Part shown: positions 16,084-25,464 of the stretch, one piece after another | Numbering within the stretch: position 1 is the stretch's first letter | Layout of the letters: every line of letters starts with the position of its first letter | Assembly (NCBI RefSeq): GCF_024168485.1 | Contig: NZ_JALJVY010000010.1 | Span: forward strand, 1-64,000 | Origin: Sphingobium sp. OAS761 | Lineage (GTDB): Bacteria; Pseudomonadota; Alphaproteobacteria; Sphingomonadales; Sphingomonadaceae | Length of the DNA stretch: 64,000 nucleotides | Direction: 5' to 3' | The notes under the pieces: generated by a model | What the model was told of the DNA's origin: nothing | What the model saw: only the letters and a program-made list of their open reading frames with translations | Database searches by the model: none | Translations under genes and position numbers: made by a program

Positions 16084-17391
16084 ATGTGGACCTATCATCC
16101 TGACCTGCTCGCCCGGCCGGTGCCCCGCTACACCAGCTATCCCACCGCCGCTCAGTTCACCGGCGATGTCGGCCCCGCCGACATGGCGGCCCGGCTCGAC
16201 GGCATCGCCGCGCGGGACGCGCTCTCGCTCTATGTCCACATCCCCTATTGCCACGACATATGCTGGTATTGCGGCTGCAACACGGGCGCTGCCAACCGGA
16301 CGCACCGCCTGTCCGCCTATGTCGAGGCGCTGGAGCGGGAGATCGCGATGATCGCCGCGCGCCTGGCCGGACGCGGGCGGGTGGCGCGCATCGCCTTTGG
16401 CGGCGGCAGTCCCAACAGCCTGCCGCTGGTCGACTTCATCCGCCTGATGCAGCAGATCATCCTCTGCTTCGACGCGCACCATGCCGACGTTTCCGTCGAA
16501 CTCGACCCGCGTCGGCTGGACGCGCAATGGATCGACGCGATGGGCGCGATGGGGATCGGTCGCGTCAATCTGGGCGTCCAGACCTTCAGCCCCCATGTCC
16601 AGACCCGCATCGGCCGCATCCAGCCGATCGACATGGTGGAACGCGCCGTCGATCGGCTGGGCGCGGCCGGCGTCGCCACCGGCTTCGACCTGATGTACGG
16701 CCTGCCCGGCCAGTCGATGGACGACCTGATCGCGACACTGAACGCGACGGTCCGGCTTGCTCCGGCACGCATCGCGCTGTTCGGCTACGCGCATATGCCG
16801 CGCCTGCTGCCGCGCCAGCGCCGCATCGACGCGGGCGACCTGCCCGATGTCGCCGCCCGGTTCGCCATGGCGGCGGCCGGCCACGGTCTGCTCACGGGGG
16901 CGGGCTATCGCGCCATCGGCTTCGACCATTTCGCCCTGCCCACGGACGGGCTGGCGCTGGCGGCGGCGGACGGACATCTGCGCCGCAATTTCCAGGGCTT
17001 CACCGACGATCCCGCGTCTGTCCTGATCGGCCTGGGCGCCAGCGCGATAAGCCAGTTTCCCGATCTGCTCGTCCAGAACGAGAAACAGGCCGGTCCCTAT
17101 CGCGCCATGGTCGAGGCCGGGCATCTGCCCGCCGCACGCGGCATCGCGCGCACGGCGGAGGACCGGCGGCGCGGCGCCATCGTGGAATCGCTGCTGTGCC
17201 GGGGCATGGTCGACCTGGCCGATGGCGATCCGCTGCCGGACCTGTCGCGCTTCGTTGATCGCGGCCTGGCGCGGGTAACCGGCCGCCGGATCGTCCTGAC
17301 CGCCGCCGCCCTGCCCTATGCGCGCAGCATCGCCGCCGCGTTCGACGCCTATCTGGCACCGGAGGAAAACAGGTTCAGCCATGCGGTCTAG
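16084..17391 (+). CDS. hemN: Oxygen-independent coproporphyrinogen III oxidase
   Basis: HemN decarboxylates coproporphyrinogen III to protoporphyrinogen IX without oxygen. The 435-residue protein carries RYTSYPTAAQF at the N-terminus, a HemN hallmark, and the radical-SAM cluster motif YCHDICWYCGC (about residues 56-66), in which C-x3-C-x2-C binds the 4Fe-4S cluster. GGGSPNSLP, VELDPR, NLGVQTF and GFDLMYGLPGQ follow as in the family. The usual length is about 450. I start at ATG 16084; the frame opens earlier without support. It faces ompW across FNR-like boxes, fitting expression at low oxygen. The last codons overlap the next small gene. Confidence 0.93.
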   Translation: MWTYHPDLLARPVPRYTSYPTAAQFTGDVGPADMAARLDGIAARDALSLYVHIPYCHDICWYCGCNTGAANRTHRLSAYVEALEREIAMIAARLAGRGRVARIAFGGGSPNSLPLVDFIRLMQQIILCFDAHHADVSVELDPRRLDAQWIDAMGAMGIGRVNLGVQTFSPHVQTRIGRIQPIDMVERAVDRLGAAGVATGFDLMYGLPGQSMDDLIATLNATVRLAPARIALFGYAHMPRLLPRQRRIDAGDLPDVAARFAMAAAGHGLLTGAGYRAIGFDHFALPTDGLALAAADGHLRRNFQGFTDDPASVLIGLGASAISQFPDLLVQNEKQAGPYRAMVEAGHLPAARGIARTAEDRRRGAIVESLLCRGMVDLADGDPLPDLSRFVDRGLARVTGRRIVLTAAALPYARSIAAAFDAYLAPEENRFSHAV

Positions 17392-17596
17392 CGCCGCCCT
17401 GCTGGGCACGTTCGCCTGCGTCCTGCTGAACCTGCCCCCCGCACCCGGCGCGGCATCGGCCTATTATTGCGGCGGCGCGTCGCTGCCCGCCGACTGGGTG
17501 CCGCCCTGGCTGCCGCGCCCCGGTCCCGGCCGCCACGACCTCGCCTGCCACCTGATGGCAGGATGCCGGCGGGAAGCAGGGGACGACGGCGACTGA
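17381..17596 (+). CDS. Small secreted protein of unknown function
   Basis: The 71-residue frame opens with a signal-peptide-like segment (AALLGTFACVLLNLPPAPGAAS) and then a short mature part with three cysteines (YYCGG, LACHL, AGCRR). Its ATG lies inside the last codons of hemN, an 11-base overlap in another frame, so it may be co-translated. It is not recognised. Composition matches the surroundings. Confidence 0.5.
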   Translation: MRSSAALLGTFACVLLNLPPAPGAASAYYCGGASLPADWVPPWLPRPGPGRHDLACHLMAGCRREAGDDGD

Positions 17597-17683
17597 ACCG
17601 GCCGGGCGCGCCCCGCCGGGGGATAGACGGATCGGGCGCGCCGCGTCATTGTCCCGCGATCCAGCCCAACGAACGAATCGTCC

Positions 17684-18067
17684 ATGCGCGCGCCTGTCCT
17701 CGCCCTGACCGCAACATTCCTTGTCGCATCCGTCCTTGCCGCAGCCCCGGCCGGCGCCGCCCCGCCCGCGGTCACGAGCGGCGCCTTCATGTTCGAAACC
17801 GGCACCAGCCTGCGTGCGAAATGCCGCAACAAGGCGCCCGAATATGCGCTTGCCTGCACCGCCTATATCGTCGGCGTGGTCGACGGCATCCGCAAGGACG
17901 TGTTCATCGGCCGCACGCACCCGGTCTGCTGGCCCGACCGCATGAGCGCGGACGAGGCGCGCCGGACGGTGCTCGCCTATCTGGAACGCTGGCCCGATCA
18001 ACGGACCGCGCCCGCTTCCGTGCTGGTCAGCGTGGCGCTCAACGAACGCTGGCCCTGCCAGAAATAG
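17684..18067 (+). CDS. Rap1a/Tai-family secreted protein
   Basis: The 127-residue protein has a signal peptide (LVASVLAAAPAGA) and then a compact domain with conserved cysteines and YALACTAYIVGVVDGI, WPDRMSADEARRTVLAYLE and SVALNERWPC, the pattern of the Rap1a/Tai family. The founding members are periplasmic immunity proteins against type VI secreted amidases. Here no amidase effector or type VI gene is adjacent, and stand-alone copies are common in sphingomonads, so an immunity role is not supported by context. Confidence 0.75.
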   Translation: MRAPVLALTATFLVASVLAAAPAGAAPPAVTSGAFMFETGTSLRAKCRNKAPEYALACTAYIVGVVDGIRKDVFIGRTHPVCWPDRMSADEARRTVLAYLERWPDQRTAPASVLVSVALNERWPCQK

Positions 18068-18195
18068 ACACGTCCGATCAGCCTGATCGCGACAATTGCT
18101 TACGCGATTCCACCCCGCGACCGCTATAAACTTGCCTTGAAAGCGCCAGACGCGTAGGTGCGGCGCCTATTTTATCTGTTCGAAGGAGACTCGAC

Positions 18196-19566
18196 GTGGC
18201 GGCGAAGTGGACGCCGGAAAGCTGGCGGAGCCAAAAGGGCATCCAGATGCCTTATTATCGGGACGCGGAGGCGCTGGCCTCGGTCGAGGCCCAGCTTGGC
18301 CAGTTTCCGCCGCTCGTCTTTGCGGGCGAGGCACGCAACCTGAAGGCCGACCTGGCGAAGGTCGTCGCCGGCGAAGCCTTCCTGCTCCAGGGCGGCGACT
18401 GCGCGGAAAGCTTTGCCGAATTCCACCCGAACAACATTCGCGACACCTTTCGCGTGCTGCTCCAGATGGCGGTGGTCCTCACCTTCGCATCGAAGCTGCC
18501 GGTGGTGAAGGTCGGCCGCATGGCGGGGCAGTTCGCCAAGCCGCGTTCGGCCGATACCGAAACGGTGGGCGGCGTCGAACTGCCCAGCTATCGCGGCGAC
18601 AATGTGAACGACATCGCGTTCACCGCCGACGCGCGCGAACCCGATCCGTCGCGCATGATCCGCGCCTACAACCAGTCGGCGGCCACGCTCAACCTGCTGC
18701 GCGCCTTCTCGACCGGCGGTTACGCCAGCCTGGACCGCGTGCATGGCTGGATGCTGGATTTCATGGGCCGCTCGCCCTGGGCCACGAAGTTCGAGGCGAT
18801 GGCCGACCAGATCGGCCAGGCGCTCGACTTCATGCGCGCCTGCGGCCTGGACGCCGAAAGCGTGCCGCAGCTTGGCGGGACCAGCTTCTACACCAGCCAC
18901 GAAGCGCTGCTCCTGCCCTTCGAACAGGCGCTGACCCGTCAGGACAGCCTGACCGGCGACTGGTACGACACGTCCGCGCACATGCTGTGGATCGGCGACC
19001 GCACCCGCTTCGAAGGGTCGGCCCATGTCGAATATCTGCGCGGCATCGGCAACCCCATCGGCATGAAATGCGGTCCCAGCCTTGAACCGGACGCGCTCAT
19101 CCGCCTGCTCGACGTGCTGAACCCGGCGCGCGAGGCGGGCCGCATCACGCTGATCACCCGCTATGGCCATGACAAGATCGAATCCGGCCTGCCCAAGCTG
19201 GTGCGCGCGGTGATGCGTGAAGGCCATCCGGTCATCTGGTCGTGCGACCCGATGCATGGCAACGTCGTCAAGGCGGCCAATGGCTACAAGACCCGCCCCT
19301 TCGACCGCATCCTGGCCGAAGTGCGTGGCTTCTTCGCGGTCCACCGTGCCGAAGGCAGCTTCGGCGGCGGCATCCATTGCGAAATGACCGGCCAGAATGT
19401 GACGGAATGCACCGGCGGTGCCATTGCCATCACCGACGAAGGGCTGGCCGACCGCTATCACACCCATTGCGACCCGCGCCTCAACGCGGCGCAGAGCCTC
19501 GAACTCGCCTTCCTGCTCGCGGAAATGCTGAACGAGGAACTGAAGGAACGCCGCGCCGCGGCCTGA
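18196..19566 (+). CDS. aroG: Class II 3-deoxy-7-phosphoheptulonate (DAHP) synthase
   Basis: This enzyme joins phosphoenolpyruvate and erythrose 4-phosphate, the first step of the shikimate pathway. The 456-residue protein is a plant-type (class II) form: [12 protein letters not shown] (about residues 62-73), [35 protein letters not shown]-like segments, [10 protein letters not shown] (metal and PEP contacts), and the WSCDPMHGN and [15 protein letters not shown] motifs that supply metal ligands. The start is a GTG with GGAG seven bases upstream. No trp-type leader peptide is evident. A strong stem follows the stop. Confidence 0.96.
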   Translation: MAAKWTPESWRSQKGIQMPYYRDAEALASVEAQLGQFPPLVFAGEARNLKADLAKVVAGEAFLLQGGDCAESFAEFHPNNIRDTFRVLLQMAVVLTFASKLPVVKVGRMAGQFAKPRSADTETVGGVELPSYRGDNVNDIAFTADAREPDPSRMIRAYNQSAATLNLLRAFSTGGYASLDRVHGWMLDFMGRSPWATKFEAMADQIGQALDFMRACGLDAESVPQLGGTSFYTSHEALLLPFEQALTRQDSLTGDWYDTSAHMLWIGDRTRFEGSAHVEYLRGIGNPIGMKCGPSLEPDALIRLLDVLNPAREAGRITLITRYGHDKIESGLPKLVRAVMREGHPVIWSCDPMHGNVVKAANGYKTRPFDRILAEVRGFFAVHRAEGSFGGGIHCEMTGQNVTECTGGAIAITDEGLADRYHTHCDPRLNAAQSLELAFLLAEMLNEELKERRAAA

Positions 19567-19575
19567 TATTTTGCG

Positions 19576-19606
19576 CAGGGGCGCCGTGCCGATCATGGCG
19601 CCCCTG
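19576..19606 (+). terminator. Hairpin after aroG
   Basis: CAGGGGCGCC (19576-19585) and GGCGCCCCTG (19597-19606) form a perfect 10-bp stem ten bases after the aroG stop. No T-run follows, so termination strength is uncertain. Confidence 0.6.
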
Positions 19607-19959
19607 ACAAATGGCAACAGCGTCCTTCCAATGTAGGATAATCTCTGGTCCATCCTGCCGGATGGAACCGGCCTTCCCCACCCGTCGCATCCACCTTCTC
19701 AGGGGCTACCCCGCCCCCGTCCGGCGCGCGCTCATGACCCGGGCGCCGCGCCCCGATGATCCTGCCGTGATCCGGGCGTGACCTGGTCGTGACCCTGCCC
19801 TTGCCGCGCCATGACCCGACGATGACCCGCGGCCGGATCGGGCGATGGGCGGCCGCGACTTTTGCGGCATCGGCCGGCGGCGCACGGTGCGCACAGGGCG
19901 ACGACAGCGTGAACTTCGACCCGATGACCCTGGCGCAACCCGCCCGGCACGTCGTCGGC
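19607..19959. other. Gene-free stretch rich in TGACC/TGATC motifs
   Basis: No frame here has family resemblance, a signal peptide or a ribosome-binding site. Between about 19730 and 19830 the motif (A/G)TGACC or (A/G)TGATC recurs at irregular spacing at least seven times. The rest looks like ordinary high-GC intergenic DNA between the convergent aroG and terC genes. Confidence 0.5.
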
Positions 19960-20745
19960 CTATTGCGTCCCGCGTCTTTTCTGTGCCCGGCGCGCGAAGA
20001 TGTTGAGGCATTCGACCACCGTCGAAAAGGCCATGGCCGCGTAGATATAGCCCTTGGGCACATGCACGCCGAAGCCGTCCGCGATCAGCACCGCGCCGAT
20101 CATCAGCAGAAAGTCCAGCGCCAGCATCACCACGGTCGGATTGCGCGCGATGAAGTTGGCGAGCGGGTCGGCCGCAACCAGCATCACCGTCACCGCCACG
20201 ATGACGGCGATGTACATGACCGCCAGATTGTCGGTCATGCCGACCGCCGTCAGGATGGAATCCAGCGAAAAGATCATGTCGAGCAGGATGATCTGAACGA
20301 TCGCGGCGCCGAACGTCATGGTCGCCACGCTCTTGCGGTCCAGCACGTCGTCGCCGCCATAGGGGTCGACATTATGATGGATTTCCTTCGTCGCCTTCCA
20401 GATCAGGAACAGGCCGCCGCCGATCAGGATCATGTCGCGCCAGGAAAATTCGGTTTCGAAGGTCGGCGCGCCATGGGCGCCGGGCGGCCCGCTGATCCCC
20501 AGGTCGAACACCGGCCGGGTCAGCCCCACGATCCACGCGATCATCGACAGCAGGACGAGGCGCATCACCAGCGCCAGCGCGATGCCGATCCGGCGTGCAC
20601 GGGGCCGCTGCGCCTCGGGCAGCTTGTTCGTCAGTATCGAAATGAAGACCAGATTGTCGATGCCCAGCACCACTTCCATGACCACCAGCGCGATCAGCGC
20701 GGCAAGCGCGGCCGGGTCGGTGAAGGCGGTGATCAGGCTGTCCAT
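19960..20745 (-). CDS. TerC family integral membrane protein
   Basis: The 261-residue protein has about seven membrane helices and the TerC hallmark acidic pairs inside helices: [15 protein letters not shown] (about residues 22-36) and [15 protein letters not shown] (about residues 152-166). Characterised TerC/Alx relatives take part in manganese export and metal loading of exported proteins. The start at 20745 (MDSLITAF) with AGGAAAG upstream is preferred over an ATG 14 codons earlier. It converges with aroG and diverges from the gene at 20875. Confidence 0.9.
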   Translation of the reverse strand: MDSLITAFTDPAALAALIALVVMEVVLGIDNLVFISILTNKLPEAQRPRARRIGIALALVMRLVLLSMIAWIVGLTRPVFDLGISGPPGAHGAPTFETEFSWRDMILIGGGLFLIWKATKEIHHNVDPYGGDDVLDRKSVATMTFGAAIVQIILLDMIFSLDSILTAVGMTDNLAVMYIAVIVAVTVMLVAADPLANFIARNPTVVMLALDFLLMIGAVLIADGFGVHVPKGYIYAAMAFSTVVECLNIFARRAQKRRGTQ

Positions 20746-20874
20746 GGCTTTCCTCTTGTTGATCTTGTCGACATCGTAACGAAACAACCGCGAAACTTTA
20801 GGCCGTCCCTATTGCCACTTGATGCCCGCGCCGACAATTTCTATTGCTGCGCACGATATTCGGGGGATTTTTCA

Positions 20875-21789
20875 ATGCGTTTCGGTTTTTATTTGGGGGC
20901 GATCGCGCTCGCCGCGCCGGCCCATGCCGAAACCTTCGACATGGTCGGTCATTTCCCGGCGCCCTATCGCGACGTCAGCCTGGCGCGCAGTTTCGGCATC
21001 GACCGCATATCCGGGCGCGACGGTGCGGCGCTGGCGGTGGCGATCGAGGACCGGCTCGCCCATGACGGTCCGGACGGACGGCCCTATTACGACCTGATCG
21101 CGCTCAGCCGGCGGGGGCCGGACGCCGATGCCATCCTGTCGGGAACGGCCGACGCCACCATTCGCGAAAGCGACGTCAAGCGGAAGGTCGACCAATGCGT
21201 GGAGCAGGACGGGGATCGCTGCAACCGCAAGGAAAAGGTAGAGGCGACCTGCCTTCAGGAAACGGTCAGCTTCTCGTCCACCCTGCGCGTCGCGCGGGGC
21301 GAGGACGGCCGCATCCTCTACAGCCAGTCCCGGCCGCAGACCGAAACGCTGACGACATGCCCGGGCGACAAGGGCAAGCGGACGCCACGCGAAAGCATCC
21401 GCCGCATGGTGAAGACGGCCGCCGACCGGTTCGTCGCGGACATCGTGCCGCGCCATGAAAGATACAAGGTCCGGCTGCGCGAGGGGCGCGAAGGCATGGA
21501 CAAGCCGACCGGCGAGGCGTTCAAGGCCAGCGTCAAGCTGTCGCAGCGCGACCCCGATGCCGCTTGCGCCCAATGGGGCGATATGGACGGCGCGCAGCCC
21601 GGCCAGCCTTCGCTGCTGTTCAACCTTGGCCTCTGCGCCGAACGCACGGGTGCCTATGGCAAGGCCGAACGCTTCTATGCGCAGGCCGGACAGGCGCTGG
21701 GCCGGGGCGACTTCAACGACGACATGAAGCGCGTTCGCGACCTGACGGTCGGGCGCGACGACGCCGCCGCACGCATGGCCGGAGATTGA
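20875..21789 (+). CDS. Secreted protein of unknown function with TPR-like C-terminus
   Basis: The 304-residue protein has a short signal peptide ([14 protein letters not shown]). The middle contains four to six cysteines ([23 protein letters not shown], too acidic and basic to be a membrane part) that may form disulfides. The C-terminal portion (about residues 215-285: [20 protein letters not shown]) looks like one or two tetratricopeptide helices. Related sequences occur in sphingomonads, but I know of no assigned role. It diverges from terC and precedes fbp by 95 bases in the same direction. Confidence 0.65.
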   Translation: MRFGFYLGAIALAAPAHAETFDMVGHFPAPYRDVSLARSFGIDRISGRDGAALAVAIEDRLAHDGPDGRPYYDLIALSRRGPDADAILSGTADATIRESDVKRKVDQCVEQDGDRCNRKEKVEATCLQETVSFSSTLRVARGEDGRILYSQSRPQTETLTTCPGDKGKRTPRESIRRMVKTAADRFVADIVPRHERYKVRLREGREGMDKPTGEAFKASVKLSQRDPDAACAQWGDMDGAQPGQPSLLFNLGLCAERTGAYGKAERFYAQAGQALGRGDFNDDMKRVRDLTVGRDDAAARMAGD

Positions 21790-21884
21790 TCGCCAGCGGC
21801 TGGACTTGGCCGCCGACCTTGCCTAGCGAAGACCTCGACCCACCGGAACATCCCGTTTCGACCCGCCCCTGGAGAACAGACCCC

Positions 21885-22901
21885 ATGGCCCGCACCACCC
21901 TTACCCGCTTCCTGATCGAACAGCAGCGCCAGGCCGGCATCCTGCCCGCCGAGCTGCGCCTGCTCATCGAAACCGTTGCGCGTGCGTGCAAGGTGGTTAG
22001 CTTCTCGATCAGCAAGGGCGCCCTTGGCGAGGTGCTGGGCAGCCTGGACAGCGAGAATGTGCAGGGCGAGGTCCAGAAGAAGCTGGACGTGATCGCCAAC
22101 GAACTGCTGCTCGACGCCAATGAATGGGGCGGTCATCTGGCGGCCATGGCATCGGAGGAGATGGAAACCCTCTATCCGATCCCCAACCGCTATCCCAAGG
22201 GCGAATATCTGATGCTGTTCGATCCGATCGACGGGTCCAGCAACATCGACGTCGACCTGTCGGTCGGCACCATCTTCTCGGTGCTGAAGGCGCCGGAAGC
22301 CTGCGCCGGGCGCGATGTGACGGAGGAGGATTTCCTTCAGTCGGGCCGCCATCAGGTCGCGGCGGGCTACGCCATCTACGGGCCGCAGACGCTGCTGGTC
22401 CTGTCGGTCGGCACGGGCGTCTACGAATTCACGCTTGACCGGGAAGTCGGCAGCTGGGTCTTGACCGATGCCGACATGAAGATGCCGCAGGGCAAGTGCG
22501 AATTCGCGATCAACATGTCGAACCGCCGCCAATGGTCGCCCGGCATCCTGCGTTATGTAGAGGAACGGGTGCAGGGCGGCGAAGGTCCGTGCGGCAAGGA
22601 CTACAACATGCGCTGGACCGCATCGATGGTCGCCGACATCCATCGCATCCTCAAGCGCGGCGGCGTTTTCATGTATCCCTATGACGACCGCACGCCCGGC
22701 AAGGCCAAGCTGCGCCTGATGTACGAGGCGAACCCGATGAGTTTCCTGATCGAACAGGCCGGCGGCGCGGCGAGCGACGGCTTCGGGCCGATCATGGACA
22801 TCGCGCCCACCGGCCTGCACCAGCGCGTCGGCGTCGTCATCGGCGACCGCGCCGAGGTAGAGGCGGTGGTCGCCTATGGCCGGGAAGCGGTGGCGGCCTG
22901 A
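21885..22901 (+). CDS. fbp: Fructose-1,6-bisphosphatase, class I
   Basis: FBPase hydrolyses fructose 1,6-bisphosphate to fructose 6-phosphate in gluconeogenesis. The 338-residue protein is the usual length and carries the metal-binding motifs MASEEME and [14 protein letters not shown] (about residues 112-125), [27 protein letters not shown] and [20 protein letters not shown] (substrate site). The ATG at 21885 follows GGAG at ten bases. Earlier in-frame ATGs lack support. It ends 18 bases from the convergent acyltransferase-like gene, without an obvious terminator between them. Confidence 0.96.
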   Translation: MARTTLTRFLIEQQRQAGILPAELRLLIETVARACKVVSFSISKGALGEVLGSLDSENVQGEVQKKLDVIANELLLDANEWGGHLAAMASEEMETLYPIPNRYPKGEYLMLFDPIDGSSNIDVDLSVGTIFSVLKAPEACAGRDVTEEDFLQSGRHQVAAGYAIYGPQTLLVLSVGTGVYEFTLDREVGSWVLTDADMKMPQGKCEFAINMSNRRQWSPGILRYVEERVQGGEGPCGKDYNMRWTASMVADIHRILKRGGVFMYPYDDRTPGKAKLRLMYEANPMSFLIEQAGGAASDGFGPIMDIAPTGLHQRVGVVIGDRAEVEAVVAYGREAVAA

Positions 22902-22919
22902 CCGCCCCCGCACCGTCGG

Positions 22920-24077
22920 TTACAGCGGCTTTTCGTAGATCTGGTAGACCTTGTTGACCTTGCTCTCGATCGCGTCGGCGATCGCGTTCATGCCCTGATT
23001 GTCGTCCAGCACCCAGCCGATCTCGCCGCGCGTCGCGCCATAATGGGCGATGGCGTTGCGGCGGATATATTCGATCATCATGAAGGCGAGCTGGCTCGCC
23101 ATGCGCGACGATTGCAGCCGCTGCACCACCCCCATCAGCGGCACCCGCATGGTGCGGCCATTTGGCTTCTTCAACCATTTCAACAGCTTGATCCAGCCGA
23201 ACGGGAATAGGGTGCCGTTGAGCGGCGCGATCGCCTCGTTCAGGTCGGGCAGCGTCATCATGAAGGCGACCGGCTCCCCGTCCAGTTCCGCGATCATGAT
23301 CAGATCCTCGAAAACGATGGGCTTCAGCTTCTTGCCGGTATGCGCCACCTCCTCGTCGGTGATCGGCACAAAACCCCAGTTATTGCCCCAGGCATCGTTC
23401 AGGATGGACAGCAGGATCGCCGCCTCCGCATCGAATTTGCGCTTGTCGACCTTGCGGATGCGGATGCGGTCATTCTTCTCGCCGGATTGCACGATACGCT
23501 GGATCAGCGGCGGGAAACCGTTGGTGATGTCCAGATCGTAGGTTTTGAGCTGCTTGACCGGAACATAGCCGGCGCCTTCAATCATCGCCTGATAGGCGGG
23601 GCTGTCATGACCCATCATGACCGTGGGCGGATGGTCGTGCCCCGCGATCAACAGACCCGGCTCCTCCCAGATGGACAGGGAAATGGGTCCCAGCACGCGG
23701 GTCATGCCCTTGGCGCGCAGCCAGTCCTCGGCCATGGCGATCAGTGCCTTTGCGGTTGGCTCGTCCTCCGCCTCGAACATGCCGAAATTGCCCGTGCCCG
23801 GCCCCATTCCCTGTTCGACCGGCTGCTCCAGCGCCAGATGATCGATATGGGCGGAAATGCGTCCCACCACCGTGCCGCCGCGCCGGGCGAGGAAATATTG
23901 CGCTTCGGCATGGCCGAAAAAGGGGTTCTTGCCGGGTGTCAGCAGTTCCTTCACCTCCGACTTGAGCGGCGGCACCCAATTGGGGTCGTTGGCGTAGAGA
24001 CGCCAGGGCAGGTCGATGAAGGCCTTCATATCGGCCTTGCCGGAAACGGGGGTGATCACCAGATCATTTTGTGCCAC
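22920..24077 (-). CDS. GNAT-like N-acyltransferase family protein
   Basis: The 385-residue protein belongs to a widespread alphaproteobacterial family that has been misnamed dATP pyrophosphohydrolase. The first half (WRLYANDPNWVPPL, GRISAHID, GPISLSIWEEPGLLI) and the second half (FVPITDEEV, IAELDGEPVAFMMTLPDLNEA, EIGWVLDDNQGMN) look like two degenerate GNAT folds. I choose the GTG at 24077 because AAGGCGG lies five bases upstream and the product begins VAQNDLVITPVSG as in relatives; a TTG 20 codons earlier opens the frame. The reaction is unknown. Confidence 0.75.
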   Translation of the reverse strand: MAQNDLVITPVSGKADMKAFIDLPWRLYANDPNWVPPLKSEVKELLTPGKNPFFGHAEAQYFLARRGGTVVGRISAHIDHLALEQPVEQGMGPGTGNFGMFEAEDEPTAKALIAMAEDWLRAKGMTRVLGPISLSIWEEPGLLIAGHDHPPTVMMGHDSPAYQAMIEGAGYVPVKQLKTYDLDITNGFPPLIQRIVQSGEKNDRIRIRKVDKRKFDAEAAILLSILNDAWGNNWGFVPITDEEVAHTGKKLKPIVFEDLIMIAELDGEPVAFMMTLPDLNEAIAPLNGTLFPFGWIKLLKWLKKPNGRTMRVPLMGVVQRLQSSRMASQLAFMMIEYIRRNAIAHYGATRGEIGWVLDDNQGMNAIADAIESKVNKVYQIYEKPL

Positions 24078-24188
24078 GGGCGCCGCCTTGGAAATGTACG
24101 ATGCGGTGCAGTTCGGCCCTTGTTTGCGCAATGTCAATCACGCGCGCGGACGCGGGGATTATCATGGTGAATATGTCATGGTGCTGCC

Positions 24189-25292
24189 ATGAATTCAGCG
24201 CATTTGGAGACTAGGACCGCCAGCATGACAGTGCACGATCCCATTCTGGCCGCCGCGCAACGGGCGCGCGCCGCCATTCCCGACGATGCCGCCATGCTGC
24301 GCGCGGCGGCGGATCTGGCGCGCGAATATGCGGTCGCCAATCCACGCATCTTCTGGCCGGACATGCTGGCGTCGGCGCTGATCGGCTGGTCGGCGCTGGC
24401 CGCCGCGATGCTGGTCGGCAACATCGTCGTGGCGGTTGCGTGCGGTATCGTCGCGATGCTCGCGCTCTATCGGGCCGCCAGCTTCATCCATGAGCTGACC
24501 CATATCCGCAAGGGTGCCCTGCCCGGCTTCCGATTCTGCTGGAACCTGGTCGTCGGCGTGCCGCTGATGATCCCGTCCTTCCTGTATGAGGGCGTCCATA
24601 CCCAGCATCATGCGCGGACCCGCTACGGCACGGCGGACGATCCGGAATATCTGCCGCTGGCGCTGATGAAGCCATGGTCGCTGCCGCTGTTCATCATCAT
24701 CGCCTCGCTGGCGCCGGCAGGCCTGATCCTGCGGTTCGGCGTGCTGACTCCGCTCAGCCTGCTGGTCCCGCCGCTGCGTGCCAAGGTCGTGGCGGAATTT
24801 TCCGCCCTGTCCATCAATCCCGCCTATCGCCGCCGCGCGCCGGAGGGCGATTTCGCCCGGATGTGGGCGTGGCAGGAAGCGGGTGCCTGCCTGGTGGCGC
24901 TGGCCCTGATCGGCAGCGTGTTCGCCCTGGGCTGGAAACCGCTGCTCGTCTACATGGCCGTCCATTCGGCGATGACCGTCATCAACCAGTTGCGCACGCT
25001 GGTCGCGCATCTGTGGGAGAATGAGGGCGAGACGATGACGGTGACGGCGCAGTATCTGGATTCGGTCAACGTCCCGCCGCCTGGCATTCTGCCCTATCTC
25101 TGGGCACCGGTGGGCTTGCGTTATCATGCCCTGCACCATTTGCTGCCCAGCGTGCCCTATCATGCACTGGGCAAGGCCCATCAACGGCTGATGGCCCGGC
25201 TGGATGCGGATGCAGTCTATTATCGAGGCAATTATGCCGGGATGCTCCCGCTGGTCGGCAAGATCGCGCGGAGCACGATGGCGGCACGCTGA
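24189..25292 (+). CDS. Membrane fatty-acid desaturase family protein
   Basis: The protein (367 residues from ATG 24189, or 355 from ATG 24225) has the three histidine boxes of integral membrane di-iron desaturases: HELTH (about residue 98), HTQHH (about residue 137) and HALHH near residue 314. Four hydrophobic segments separate them. Such enzymes insert double bonds or hydroxyl groups in acyl chains of membrane lipids or carotenoids. No neighbour names the substrate. A triple-hairpin region ends the gene. Confidence 0.88.
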   Translation: MNSAHLETRTASMTVHDPILAAAQRARAAIPDDAAMLRAAADLAREYAVANPRIFWPDMLASALIGWSALAAAMLVGNIVVAVACGIVAMLALYRAASFIHELTHIRKGALPGFRFCWNLVVGVPLMIPSFLYEGVHTQHHARTRYGTADDPEYLPLALMKPWSLPLFIIIASLAPAGLILRFGVLTPLSLLVPPLRAKVVAEFSALSINPAYRRRAPEGDFARMWAWQEAGACLVALALIGSVFALGWKPLLVYMAVHSAMTVINQLRTLVAHLWENEGETMTVTAQYLDSVNVPPPGILPYLWAPVGLRYHALHHLLPSVPYHALGKAHQRLMARLDADAVYYRGNYAGMLPLVGKIARSTMAAR

Positions 25293-25320
25293 CTTTCTGG
25301 GCCGGCCGGCATTTATTTTT

Positions 25321-25401
25321 GGGTTTCGGCTTGAAACCCGATAGGCGCGGGCCATATGCCGGATGTCCCGGCCACTTCCCCCTCCCCCTCATGGCCGGGA
25401 C
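25321..25401 (+). repeat. Two hairpins upstream of the desaturase terminator
   Basis: GGGTTTC/GAAACCC (25321-25327 with 25333-25339) and GTCCCGGCCA/TGGCCGGGAC (25365-25374 with 25392-25401) are perfect stems in the gap between the convergent desaturase and lptG genes. Neither has a T-run of its own; they may protect the 3' ends of both transcripts. Confidence 0.55.
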
Positions 25402-25415
25402 GCCCCCTTGCTGGA

Positions 25416-25448
25416 CCCTGGCGGCATCCTTTGCCGCCGGGGTTTTTT
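25416..25448 (+). terminator. Intrinsic terminator after the desaturase gene
   Basis: GGCGGC (25420-25425) pairs with GCCGCC (25433-25438). Further pairs are made by CCC (25416-25418) with GGG (25440-25442), and TTTTTT (25443-25448) follows. This is a strong plus-strand terminator. Confidence 0.88.
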
Positions 25449-25464
25449 GCCAAAGGGCGCGCGG

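Noticed and set aside
17684-18067. Rap1a-like protein as part of a type VI effector/immunity pair
   Set aside because: No amidase effector, Hcp, VgrG or other type VI gene is near; stand-alone copies are common in this order.
18068-18195. Leader peptide or attenuator before aroG
   Set aside because: No short frame with aromatic codons and no alternative hairpins with a T-run could be seen.
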